In this document: positions 1 to 4,868 of the stretch, piece after piece
Position numbering within the stretch: the stretch's first letter is position 1
How the letters are laid out: every line of letters begins with the position of its first letter
Assembly: GCA_017622635.1 (NCBI GenBank)
Contig: JAGAQS010000234.1
Location: 1 to 8,264 of the forward strand
Direction: 5' to 3'
Source: Ruminococcus sp.
GTDB taxonomy: Bacteria; Bacillota; Clostridia; Oscillospirales; Ruminococcaceae
Length of the DNA stretch: 8,264 nucleotides
Notes under the pieces: generated by a model
Databases searched by the model: none
Told to the model about the DNA's origin: nothing
The model's input: only the letters and a program-made list of their open reading frames with translations
Position numbers and translations under genes: made by a program

Positions 1-1
1 C

Positions 2-178
2 AGTTCGTCAAAGATATTCAGGCTTTCACCGGAAATCAGAGAACAGGTGGACAATATGATTATTTCGGGAAATTATTCATGTCAGAAAATAGCCGACTTT
101 ATAGAAAAAAATACGGGCATGACGATATCGTACATGACCGTAAGCAGATATATGAAAAAATATTTTATACATAAATGA
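2..178 (+). CDS. Partial Mu Gp27-like (DUF3486-type) helix-turn-helix phage protein, C-terminal end
   Basis: An open frame enters from the left edge and gives 58 residues before TGA at 176-178. The start is outside the window. It reads RLSPEIREQVDNMIISGNYS, then a stretch ending TISYMTVSRYMKKY. This matches the layout of phage Mu Gp27-like small proteins: an 'LPPEIRE..D.ML..G.YS' opening, then 'I A..L....G..VS.S.V.RY', a helix-turn-helix with the recognition helix near the end. In Mu-like phages such proteins sit near the packaging genes, but their exact role is not settled. The other two plus frames lack this pattern, although frame 1 is also open here. It is the only plus-strand coding piece and points away from the rest of the phage-like block. 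It may be the border of a prophage or a remnant. The family call is by pattern only; another HTH protein is possible. Confidence 0.5.
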   Translation, partial: SSSKIFRLSPEIREQVDNMIISGNYSCQKIADFIEKNTGMTISYMTVSRYMKKYFIHK

Positions 179-242
179 AAATGAAAGATTAATCTCATTG
201 AATAAGTTTTTTGCAAACTTAAAATTGACATTATAAGATGAT

Positions 243-292
243 GGGCAATATGCCCTATATTTATAATACCACATAATTACTGAAATGTCAAT
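243..292 (-). repeat. Direct repeat copy 1 (promoter/leader-start module)
   Basis: Fifty bases match 1739-1788 at 45 of 50 positions in the same orientation. The unit consists of a GGGCAATATGCCC hairpin, the -10 box, the 17-bp spacer and the -35 box of a minus-strand promoter. The two copies are 1496 bp apart and bracket the ORF6N and Bro-N genes. Similarity stops on both sides, so only the promoter and the first leader bases are shared. Confidence 0.85.
263..291 (-). promoter_or_regulatory. Minus-strand promoter, orphan copy
   Basis: On the minus strand: TTGACA (291-286), 17-bp spacer, TATTAT (268-263). Transcription would begin near 256 with AGGGCATATTGCCC and run left, antisense to the Gp27-like gene. 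No minus-strand gene follows inside the window, and the regulatory leader seen at the second copy is missing. It looks like a leftover or the promoter of a cassette lying beyond the edge. Confidence 0.6.
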
Positions 293-309
293 CATTTGAT
301 AAAAAATTT

Positions 310-933
310 TCAAAAAAGCATTTTATTTTTTATTAAATTATCAATACGTTTTCTGAATGTCCTGACATTTTTTACGGATTTTTCGGAAGTACTTTCAATC
401 TTATTACTTAAACTTATAAAACATGGTACAATCACAGCATCAATAACCTCTCTAAAAAGATTATACGAATACGATTCTATATTATCAACCTTTTCTTCTA
501 AAATATCTATTTTCTTTTCTAATATTTCGAGTTTTTCAAGTATTCTTTCATCATTTAAATTATTGCTGTTGTAACTTCCTGTGCGTCTGATTTCCGGAAG
601 TACTTCGGAAGTTACCCAGTGTTTAAATTTTTTAGCGTCAGGGAGTTTCGACGACATAATAAGAGAATATATTCCACTTTCGTTGATGATTGTAAGCCCA
701 CGATTCGGGAAATTTTCTAAGGTTCCGTTTTGGAACCTTAGAAGTTCATGGTATATTTTTTTAGATAAAACTATTTTATCTTCATCGTCTACATGGTCGA
801 ACAATGCTTTTTTAGGTACTTCATAACCAAGGGCTTTAGCCACATCAATGCCAACAAAATACGGTTGACCATTGACTTCAAGAGTACGAATTTCACCAAA
901 CTGCTCATTTTTGAAAATCTGAATTTCATTCAT
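310..933 (-). CDS. Bro-N domain antirepressor-like phage protein (207 aa)
   Basis: Residues 1 to about 121 form a Bro-N domain: FGEIRTLEVNGQPYFVGIDV near the start, then AKALGY, NRGLTIINESGIYSLI (about 78-91) and KHWVTSEVLPEIRRTGSY (about 104-121). Bro-N proteins are DNA-binding proteins of phages and large DNA viruses, often antirepressors. A coiled-coil stretch follows (about 127-155, ERILEKLEILEKKIDILEEK). The C-terminal module (about 152-207) is nearly identical to that of the neighbouring ORF6N gene. The start ATG at 931-933 has AAAGGAGT at good distance. It begins 23 nt after the stop of the ORF6N gene, so the two are probably one transcript. The usual phage KilA-C-type or ANT-type C-terminal domain is absent. 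The domain call is firm; the antirepressor role is inferred from the family. Confidence 0.88.
   Translation of the reverse strand: MNEIQIFKNEQFGEIRTLEVNGQPYFVGIDVAKALGYEVPKKALFDHVDDEDKIVLSKKIYHELLRFQNGTLENFPNRGLTIINESGIYSLIMSSKLPDAKKFKHWVTSEVLPEIRRTGSYNSNNLNDERILEKLEILEKKIDILEEKVDNIESYSYNLFREVIDAVIVPCFISLSNKIESTSEKSVKNVRTFRKRIDNLIKNKMLF
341..483. repeat. Direct repeat, shared C-terminal module copy A
   Basis: This stretch matches 982-1115, with exact identity over 95 bp (389-483 versus 1021-1115). Copy A carries a 9-nt (3-codon) insertion around 380-388, made of a local CGGATTTTTCGGA duplication. It encodes the end of the coiled coil and the tail IESYSYNLFREVIDAVIVPC onward. Silent positions are also identical, so the duplication or gene conversion is recent. 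Confidence 0.93.
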
Positions 934-981
934 TTTGATTACTCCTTTACATAAAATTATTTTATCTTTTTCATTAAAGTG

Positions 982-1115
982 TCAATACGTTTTCTGAATG
1001 TTCTGACACTTTTTACGGAGGTACTTTCAATCTTATTACTTAAACTTATAAAACATGGTACAATCACAGCATCAATAACCTCTCTAAAAAGATTATACGA
1101 ATACGATTCTATATT
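982..1115. repeat. Direct repeat, shared C-terminal module copy B
   Basis: This is the partner of 341-483, located in the 3' part of the ORF6N gene. The two copies are about 630-640 bp apart in direct orientation and end close to the respective stop codons. Divergence begins abruptly upstream, inside the coiled-coil region, which suggests swapping of the N-terminal DNA-binding domain over a common tail. Confidence 0.93.
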
Positions 1116-1344
1116 TTCTTCTAAGGTATCTATTTTTCGTTCAAGCACTTTCTGGTTTTTGATAAGCTGTAAAAGTACTTCATTGTAAGATGATGTCATT
1201 TCCTTTGCCCTGAAATACGTTTTTACAATCTGTCTTTGTACGTTCCATGCGAGTTTATCAGTAAATGATTTTACGAGCATAAGATAACCATTTTCTGTAA
1301 GAAGTATAACACTTGACGGTGTACCTCCCTGAGGTCTTGTTATA

Positions 1345-1396
1345 CCAAGCGTACGAATTTCGTTCGGTTGGTTTACAATAAAAAATCTTCTCCCTC
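1345..1396 (-). other. Candidate -1 frameshift site: U UUU UUA, 7-nt spacer, hairpin
   Basis: In the ORF6N zero frame the codons are GAT TTT TTA TTG TAA. The heptamer T TTT TTA (1385-1379) is a classic -1 slippery sequence, correctly phased. After 7 nt comes an imperfect hairpin (1371-1345): CCAA/TTGG, then CG/CG, then ACG/CGT, with single C-C and A-A mismatches and an AAATT loop. An SD-like AGGGAG lies 4 nt upstream of the heptamer, closer than the roughly 10 nt known from E. coli dnaX. A -1 shift joins the two frames exactly. The same result would come from a simple loss of one T from T7. Confidence 0.4.
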
Positions 1397-1566
1397 TACA
1401 AAATATTCTCTATTTGTATTAAAGTTACGACGAGCCGTTCCCTCAGGTCTGTTGTGAACTTTGTCGATATCCTTAAAAGTCACAACACGCTGTCCATTGT
1501 ACTCCTTAATTCTCACAGGTACATCATTAATGAGTTCATACATTTTAATCATTCCTTTCGTTAAAT

Positions 1567-1600
1567 AAAAAAACTGCCGACAACAAAAATTACCGACAGT
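1567..1600 (-). terminator. Intrinsic terminator (attenuator) in the leader of the ORF6N/Bro-N unit
   Basis: On the minus strand ACTGTCG (1600-1594) pairs with CGGCAGT (1579-1573), 7 bp with one wobble. The loop is 14 nt and the stem is followed by a T-run (T7, 1573-1567, its first T also closing the stem). It lies between the minus promoter at 1759-1787 and the ORF6N ribosome binding site near 1555, so transcription must pass it to reach the genes. Confidence 0.65.
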
Positions 1601-1696
1601 GAAAAAAAGTCTTGACAAAATCCACCCGTTATGATAAAATTATAAATAGGGCGTATGCTTGCAAGCTATTACAAAGTTAGTCGTGTAACTTTTGTT
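1582..1696 (-). promoter_or_regulatory. Predicted antiterminator pairing that competes with the attenuator
   Basis: The leader segment AACAAAAGTTACACGAC (minus strand, 1696-1680) can pair with GTCGGTAATTTTTGTT (1597-1582), which holds the 5' stem and loop of the attenuator. This gives 16 base pairs, one of them G-U, with a single bulged A. Forming it removes the terminator stem. The same leader segment is part of a local hairpin (7-bp stem AAAGTTA/TAACTTT, loop CACGAC on the minus strand), which is what the plus-strand antisense RNA would contact. The pairing was worked out by hand and no energies were computed. Confidence 0.6.
1612..1640 (+). promoter_or_regulatory. Strong plus-strand promoter for the antisense RNA
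   Basis: TTGACA (1612-1617), 17-bp spacer, TAAAAT (1635-1640) with a TGA extended -10 just before it. Transcription should start near 1647. It points against the ORF6N/Bro-N leader and lies between the leader's antiterminator segment and the attenuator. Confidence 0.75.
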
Positions 1697-1758
1697 TTTA
1701 GTGTCTGATTCGGGTTTGGTAGACCTTTTTCAGACGGCGGGCAATATGCCCTGTTTTT
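1648..1758 (+). ncRNA. Predicted antisense small RNA to the ORF6N/Bro-N leader (about 110 nt)
   Basis: Between the plus promoter and a plus terminator there is no plausible plus-strand gene, but there is dense structure. A GCTTGCAAGC palindrome lies at 1657-1666. A hairpin AAAGTTA-GTCGTG-TAACTTT lies at 1673-1692. A longer hairpin GTCTGA...TCAGAC at 1703-1735 has an inner GGTTT/AGACC stem and a loop containing UUGG, which fits the YUNR U-turn rule of antisense RNAs. The terminator hairpin closes the RNA. The 5' end AGGGCGUAU can also pair over 9 bp with AUAUGCCCU at the 3' end (1744-1752). The RNA is fully complementary to the first ~105 nt of the opposing leader. By analogy with pT181/pIP501 RNAs, or the P22 sar RNA acting on ant, it would keep the antirepressor-like genes off. 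Function is inferred. Confidence 0.68.
1739..1758 (+). terminator. Terminator of the antisense RNA
   Basis: GGGCA (1739-1743), loop ATA, TGCCC (1747-1751), then TG and five Ts (1754-1758). The 5-bp stem is short but GC-rich. It overlaps the start point of the opposing leader, so sense and antisense RNAs begin and end at nearly the same bases. Confidence 0.65.
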
Positions 1759-1787
1759 ATAATATCACATAATTACCAAAATGTCAA
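1759..1787 (-). promoter_or_regulatory. Promoter of the ORF6N/Bro-N unit
   Basis: On the minus strand TTGACA (1787-1782), 17-bp spacer, TATTAT (1764-1759) with TGA just upstream of the -10 box. The expected start is near 1752, giving a leader of about 210 nt before the ORF6N start codon at 1543. It has the same architecture as the thrS leader promoter at 5083-5111. Confidence 0.75.
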
Positions 1788-1839
1788 TATCTTCATTCAT
1801 AATGAAAAAATTATGATTCAACAGGTGTTTAAAAAAGTG

Positions 1840-1870
1840 TGTGGAAAATATGTGGAAAAAGTGTGGAACG
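1840..1870. repeat. Three TGTGGAA repeats at 11-bp spacing (DnaA-box-like)
   Basis: TGTGGAA occurs at 1840-1846, 1851-1857 and 1862-1868, exactly 11 bp apart. The first two extend to TGTGGAAAA, which on the minus strand is TTTTCCACA, one base from the DnaA box TTATCCACA. One-turn spacing would place all three on the same helix face. There is no replication gene here, so the role is open (DnaA or another regulator). The rest of the 1789-1911 gap is AT-rich with nothing else recognised apart from the hairpin at 1885-1909. Confidence 0.45.
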
Positions 1871-1884
1871 AATAATTTACTGTT

Positions 1885-1909
1885 TGTCTGAAAAAACAGA
1901 TACTTTTTT
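1885..1909 (+). terminator. Possible plus-strand terminator
   Basis: TGTCTG (1885-1890), loop of six As, CAGATA (1897-1902), then C and six Ts (1904-1909). It has 6 bp with one wobble. It would stop plus-strand transcription coming from the antisense RNA before it enters the 163-aa gene from behind. The same bases read on the minus strand lack a good T-tract. Confidence 0.4.
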
Positions 1910-1911
1910 AA

Positions 1912-2403
1912 TCAGTATGAATTGAATACCCTGAAATTCCATTCAAAAGCCTGTGGATTCCTGTTAAGATTTTCCCAGTCACTTTGGTCAGGAATATACT
2001 TTTTTACTTCATTAAGAATGAATGTATTATTATGTTTTATACATTCCAGTCCCCATATAAACCTCCGTAGTTTGCAGGCGTTTTCAACATTGGATACTTC
2101 CTGTGACATACTGTCAGACCATTTATATTCGCTTTCAGGAACAAATGAACTTTTCAGCAAGTATTTGTAAACTTCATGTAGTGAGTTTTTCGGGAGTGGT
2201 ATTTCAAAATCTTTACTTGTGTAATTGATTTCTGAATATCTGTTTGCTATTTCAATAAGACCGTTCCGTATATATTCAAAATTCCACGTACACCAGTAAC
2301 ATATTTCAATATAGTTATCATCAGGAAAATCATAATCCTTGCTGATAATACGTCCCGTTGCCCTTTCGGTAATTTTTGCTTCAATGTATAAATCCAAACC
2401 CAT
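1912..2403 (-). CDS. Hypothetical protein starting MGLDLYIEAKI (163 aa)
   Basis: The start chosen is ATG 2401-2403, because AGAGGTG lies 5-6 nt upstream. An upstream in-frame ATG at 2433 falls inside the terminator palindrome and is rejected. The protein is soluble-looking and rich in aromatic residues (YWCTWNFEYIRNG around residues 36-48, FEWNFRVFNSY at the end), with no signal peptide or membrane segment. The MGLD(L/M)Y opening recurs in uncharacterised proteins of phages and their hosts, which fits the neighbouring phage genes, but I do not recognise a function. There is no room for a separate promoter between the thrS terminator and the ribosome binding site. The gene therefore depends on read-through from thrS or on a promoter inside the thrS 3' end. 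Stop TGA at 1914-1912. Confidence 0.8.
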   Translation of the reverse strand: MGLDLYIEAKITERATGRIISKDYDFPDDNYIEICYWCTWNFEYIRNGLIEIANRYSEINYTSKDFEIPLPKNSLHEVYKYLLKSSFVPESEYKWSDSMSQEVSNVENACKLRRFIWGLECIKHNNTFILNEVKKYIPDQSDWENLNRNPQAFEWNFRVFNSY

Positions 2404-2418
2404 ATTTTCACCTCTTAT

Positions 2419-2449
2419 AAAAAGGACAGACAATTAAAATTGTCTGTCC
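2419..2449 (-). terminator. Terminator after thrS, perfect palindrome
   Basis: GGACAGACAATT and AATTGTCTGTCC form an essentially uninterrupted palindrome (2424-2449) with two central As. On the minus strand five Ts follow (2423-2419). On the plus strand the palindrome is followed by CTG and seven Ts, so it could stop transcription from both sides. Its minus T-tract ends 3-4 nt before the ribosome binding site of the 163-aa gene. Confidence 0.85.
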
Positions 2450-2457
2450 CTGTTTTT

Positions 2458-4404
2458 TTATCTTACTTTTTTAGAAATATCATCAATGAGTTTTACGAGT
2501 AAATCGTTCTGCGACATAGAGCCCAAATCGCCCTCACGTCTTGAACGTACGGAAACAGTACCGCTTTCAACTTCCTTGTCACCGACAGTAAGCATAATCG
2601 GGAGTTTTTCGACAGTAGCTGAACGGATTTTATAACCGACTTTTTCGGCTCTGTCGTCGATAGTTGCACGGATTCCTGCGGCTTCGAGTTTTTCAAGAAC
2701 TTCGTTGCAGTAATCAAGGTGACGGTCTGCAACAGGAATAATTCTGACCTGTTCGGGAGCAATCCACAACGGCATTGCACCGGCATATTTTTCAATCATA
2801 TATGCGAGAGTTCTCTCATAACAGCCGAGTGACGTTCTGTGAATAATATAAGGATTCTTCTTAGTACCGTCAACATCTACATATTCCATTCCGAAACGCT
2901 GTGCAAGAAGCATATCAATCTGAATAGTAACAAGTGTATCTTCCTTGCCGTAAACGTTCTTGTACTGAATGTCAAGTTTAGGACCATAGAAAGCAGCTTC
3001 GTCAATACCTATTTCGTATTCAACACCGAGGTGGTCAAGGATTTTAGCCATAGCGGACTGTGCTTCTTCCCACTGTTCAGCAGTACCCTCATACTTGTTT
3101 TTGGGATTTGCGGGGTCCCACTGTGAGAATCTGAATGTGCAGTCCTCAAGAAGTCCGACTGTATCCAGCATATATTTTGCAAGTTCAAGACAGTTTTTGA
3201 ACTCCTCTTCAAGCTGTTCGGGACGGAGAATATAATGTCCCTCGGAAATAGTGAACTGACGTACACGGATAAGTCCATGCATTTCACCGCTGTCCTCTTT
3301 TCTGAAAAGCGTTGAAGTTTCGGTCAGTCTCATCGGCAGGTCACGGTATGAACGCTGACGGTTCAGAAATACCTGATACTGAAAAGGACAGGTCATAGGA
3401 CGGAGTGCAAAACATTCTTTTGTTTCGTCGTCGGGGTCACCGAGAACAAACATTCCGTCAAGATAATGGTCCCAGTGTCCCGAAATTTTATAGAGTTCTC
3501 TTTTGGCAAGATACGGTGTTTTTGTAAGCAGACAGCCGTGTTTCTGTTCAACGTCCTCAACCCATCTCTGAAGCAACTGCACTACTCTTGCACCCTTTGG
3601 CAGAAGTATGGGAAGTCCCTGACCGATATAGTCAACGGTTGTGAAATATTCAAGTTCACGACCGAGCTTGTTGTGGTCACGGAGTTTAGCCTCTTCACGC
3701 TGTTTTATGTCTGCTTCCAGTTCTGCATTTTTCGGGTAGGCAACGGCATAAACACGTGAAAGCATCTTGTTTTTTTCCGAACCTCTCCAGTAAGCACCTG
3801 TACATGAAAGAAGTTTGAAAGCCTTAACGGGAGCGGTTGTCATGAGGTGAGGACCTGCACAGAGGTCAACAAATTCACCCTGTTTATAGAATGAAATAGG
3901 TTCACCCTTGCCTGCATGTTCTTCACAGAGTTCAACCTTGTAAGGTTCGTTCATTTCTTTCAGTTTTTCAACAGCCTCCTGTGGAGAAAGTTGAAACTGT
4001 TCAAGAGGCAGACCCTCTTTAACGATTTTCTTCATTTCAGCCTCGATTTTGTCAAGTTCTTCCTGAGTGAAAGGCTTTTCAAGGTCAAAATCGTAGTAAA
4101 AACCGTTGTCAATGGCAGGACCTATTGCAAGCTTTGCTTCGGGGTAAAGTCTTTTTACAGCCTGTGCAAGAATGTGTGAGGCTGTGTGCCAGAAAGTTTT
4201 TTTACCGTCGATACTGTCAAAAGTGCATACCTCAAAATCACAGTCACTGTCTATAACTGTTCTGAGGTCTTTGACTTCTCCGTTGATTTTTACACAGCAT
4301 GAAGCCTTATAAAGCCCCATGCCGATACCTTTGATTATTTCGCTTGCGGGTGAAGCAGATTCGATTTCACGGATACTGCCGTCTTTAAGTGTCAGTTTAA
4401 TCAT
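2458..4404 (-). CDS. thrS: Threonyl-tRNA synthetase (648 aa)
   Basis: Charges tRNA-Thr with threonine using ATP, in the cytoplasm. The full bacterial architecture is visible. An N-terminal TGS-like domain (about 1-62) leads into the editing domain, with HTASH (H73, H77) and CAGPH (C182, H186), the metal-type residues that clear Ser-tRNA-Thr. The class II core spans about 246-545. It has motif 2 FRKEDSGEMHG (R368, E370) and motif 3 SLGCYERTL (R531). The zinc ligands C339, H390 and H522 bind the threonine amino and hydroxyl groups in this family. The anticodon-binding domain is about 546-648. The usual NCPGH around the zinc Cys is TCPFQ here, a divergent subtype. ATG 4402-4404 is preceded by AAGGAGA. 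It is the second gene after the T-box, 23 nt from the 124-aa gene, and ends at a strong terminator. Length is normal. Confidence 0.98.
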   Translation of the reverse strand: MIKLTLKDGSIREIESASPASEIIKGIGMGLYKASCCVKINGEVKDLRTVIDSDCDFEVCTFDSIDGKKTFWHTASHILAQAVKRLYPEAKLAIGPAIDNGFYYDFDLEKPFTQEELDKIEAEMKKIVKEGLPLEQFQLSPQEAVEKLKEMNEPYKVELCEEHAGKGEPISFYKQGEFVDLCAGPHLMTTAPVKAFKLLSCTGAYWRGSEKNKMLSRVYAVAYPKNAELEADIKQREEAKLRDHNKLGRELEYFTTVDYIGQGLPILLPKGARVVQLLQRWVEDVEQKHGCLLTKTPYLAKRELYKISGHWDHYLDGMFVLGDPDDETKECFALRPMTCPFQYQVFLNRQRSYRDLPMRLTETSTLFRKEDSGEMHGLIRVRQFTISEGHYILRPEQLEEEFKNCLELAKYMLDTVGLLEDCTFRFSQWDPANPKNKYEGTAEQWEEAQSAMAKILDHLGVEYEIGIDEAAFYGPKLDIQYKNVYGKEDTLVTIQIDMLLAQRFGMEYVDVDGTKKNPYIIHRTSLGCYERTLAYMIEKYAGAMPLWIAPEQVRIIPVADRHLDYCNEVLEKLEAAGIRATIDDRAEKVGYKIRSATVEKLPIMLTVGDKEVESGTVSVRSRREGDLGSMSQNDLLVKLIDDISKKVR

Positions 4405-4427
4405 GATTTTTTCTCCTTTTATAAATT

Positions 4428-4802
4428 TTAAACTTTTCCTGTTACTTCAATGCCGTTGTCCGCACCGAGTTCCATAGTAAGCGGTACAAGATAGCCGTCT
4501 GTACTGTCAACATTGAAACATACAACAACGCCGTCCTCGTCAACGTCAACATAAGCACTTGTAATTTGCAGGGATTCCGAAAGAGTTTCCGAGAGTCCGC
4601 CATAGTATCCCTCATCTGAAATAATTTCGGCAATTTTCTTTTTGTTGCGGTTCAGCTTGTCGAGTTTCTGTGCTATTTCGCTGAAATTGTCCATGATTTC
4701 CTGTTGTTCCTCAACATAGAAACGTACAGTAACATCATTTTCCCACAGTTTGTAGGTAATTTCGTAAGCTTCTTCTTTTTCGTTGTAGTGAATCTGATTC
4801 AT
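4428..4802 (-). CDS. Uncharacterised 124-aa protein, first gene of the thrS T-box operon
   Basis: Start ATG 4800-4802 has AAGGAG at 8 nt. Highly acidic. Two beta-rich parts (about 1-30, YNEKEEAYEITYKLWENDVT; and about 78-124, ITSAYVDVDEDGVVVCFNVD) flank a helical, Lys-rich middle (about 34-62, IMDNFSEIAQKLDKLNRNKK). The arrangement resembles small DUF2262/DUF2004-like proteins, a pattern impression only. No signal peptide, membrane segment or catalytic motif. It lies directly behind the threonine T-box terminator and 23 nt before thrS, so its expression should rise when tRNA-Thr is uncharged. A stand-alone tRNA editing domain was considered, but no HxxxH or CxxxH pattern is present. Function unknown. 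Confidence 0.85.
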   Translation of the reverse strand: MNQIHYNEKEEAYEITYKLWENDVTVRFYVEEQQEIMDNFSEIAQKLDKLNRNKKKIAEIISDEGYYGGLSETLSESLQITSAYVDVDEDGVVVCFNVDSTDGYLVPLTMELGADNGIEVTGKV

Positions 4803-4832
4803 GTATTCATCTCCTTGTAAATAATTTTACAC

Positions 4833-4868
4833 AAAAAAGTCCCTCATACCCGAAAAGGCATAAGGGAC
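4833..4868 (-). terminator. T-box intrinsic terminator
   Basis: On the minus strand GTCCCTTATGCC (4868-4857) pairs over 12 bp with GGTATGAGGGAC, with two wobbles. The loop is short and six Ts follow (4838-4833). Its 5' bases are shared with the antiterminator, so the two are mutually exclusive. Confidence 0.93.

Larger units (their letters stand above)
224..292. repeat. 69-bp inverted-repeat segment ending in ATTGACATT / AATGTCAAT
   Basis: A perfect 9-bp inverted repeat (224-232 and 284-292) encloses a second inverted pair ATTATAA/TTATAAT (230-236, 261-267) and a central GGGCA-ATA-TGCCC hairpin (243-255). The whole segment can fold as one interrupted hairpin. The right arm is the -35 box of the minus promoter at 263-291. 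The left arm is a TTGACA facing the other way, with no -10 box at the right distance. The gene-free stretch 179-309 holds this segment and a small AAGTTT/AAACTT hairpin (204-220) without a T-tract. Confidence 0.6.
957..1543 (-). pseudogene. ORF6N-domain antirepressor-like gene, frame broken by one base at a T6 run
   Basis: The first frame starts at ATG 1541-1543, with AAAGGAA upstream, and reads MYELINDVPVRIKEYNGQRV, then TFKDIDKVHNRPEGTARRNF and FVEGEDFLL before TAA (1375-1373). The -1 frame continues without a break: IVNQPNEIRTLGITRPQGGT, then PSSVILLTENGYLMLVKSFT, to TAA at 957-959. Joined at 1379, this gives 195 aa with an intact ORF6N domain (about 1-110), a short coiled coil and the C-terminal module shared with the Bro-N gene. 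Both halves keep family-conserved sequence, so the break is recent, is a sequencing slip, or is bypassed by ribosomal frameshifting (the junction is U UUU UUA). ORF6N proteins are phage DNA-binding proteins, often with antirepressor roles. Upstream in-frame ATGs (for example 1552) sit on or before the ribosome binding site and are rejected. As read, the zero-frame product would be only 56 aa. Confidence 0.85.
1739..1788 (-). repeat. Direct repeat copy 2 (promoter/leader-start module)
   Basis: Partner of 243-292 (45 of 50 identical). This copy still has its full downstream leader, antisense RNA gene and attenuator, and so looks like the intact version. Confidence 0.85.

Noticed and set aside
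225..253. Plus-strand TTGACA at 225-230 as a promoter
   Set aside because: The hexamer 17 bp downstream is ATATGC, not a usable -10 box.
77..313. Minus-strand 78-aa open frame over the left edge
   Set aside because: It runs antisense across the Gp27-like frame and through the promoter repeat, with unstructured composition and no ribosome binding site.
296..574. Plus-strand open frame through the Bro-N 3' end, with a twin at 979-1188
   Set aside because: Both are antisense shadows of the duplicated C-terminal module; similarity comes from the DNA repeat and neither has a convincing ribosome binding site.
957..1280. A separate 107-aa gene starting at ATG 1280
   Set aside because: The frame is open upstream to 1379 and encodes the rest of the ORF6N domain; there is no ribosome binding site close to 1280, so it is the second half of one gene.
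1648..1758. Plus-strand structured RNA as a riboswitch
   Set aside because: The 5'/3' pairing that competes with the terminator looks riboswitch-like, but no plus-strand gene follows; the antisense reading explains it better.
243..1788. Direct repeats as attL/attR of an integrated element
   Set aside because: No integrase or tRNA gene is present, and the repeats are explained as promoter and leader modules.
1840..1870. Short regularly spaced repeats as a CRISPR remnant
   Set aside because: Unit is 7 nt with 4-nt gaps and there are only three copies; far too short for repeats and spacers, and no cas gene.
2493..3287. Additional open frames inside thrS on both strands
   Set aside because: They lie within a fully conserved ThrRS frame; no start signals and no recognisable motifs.
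4442..4633. 63-aa open frame overlapping the 124-aa gene
   Set aside because: Shifted-frame shadow; the longer frame has the ribosome binding site and the protein-like composition.
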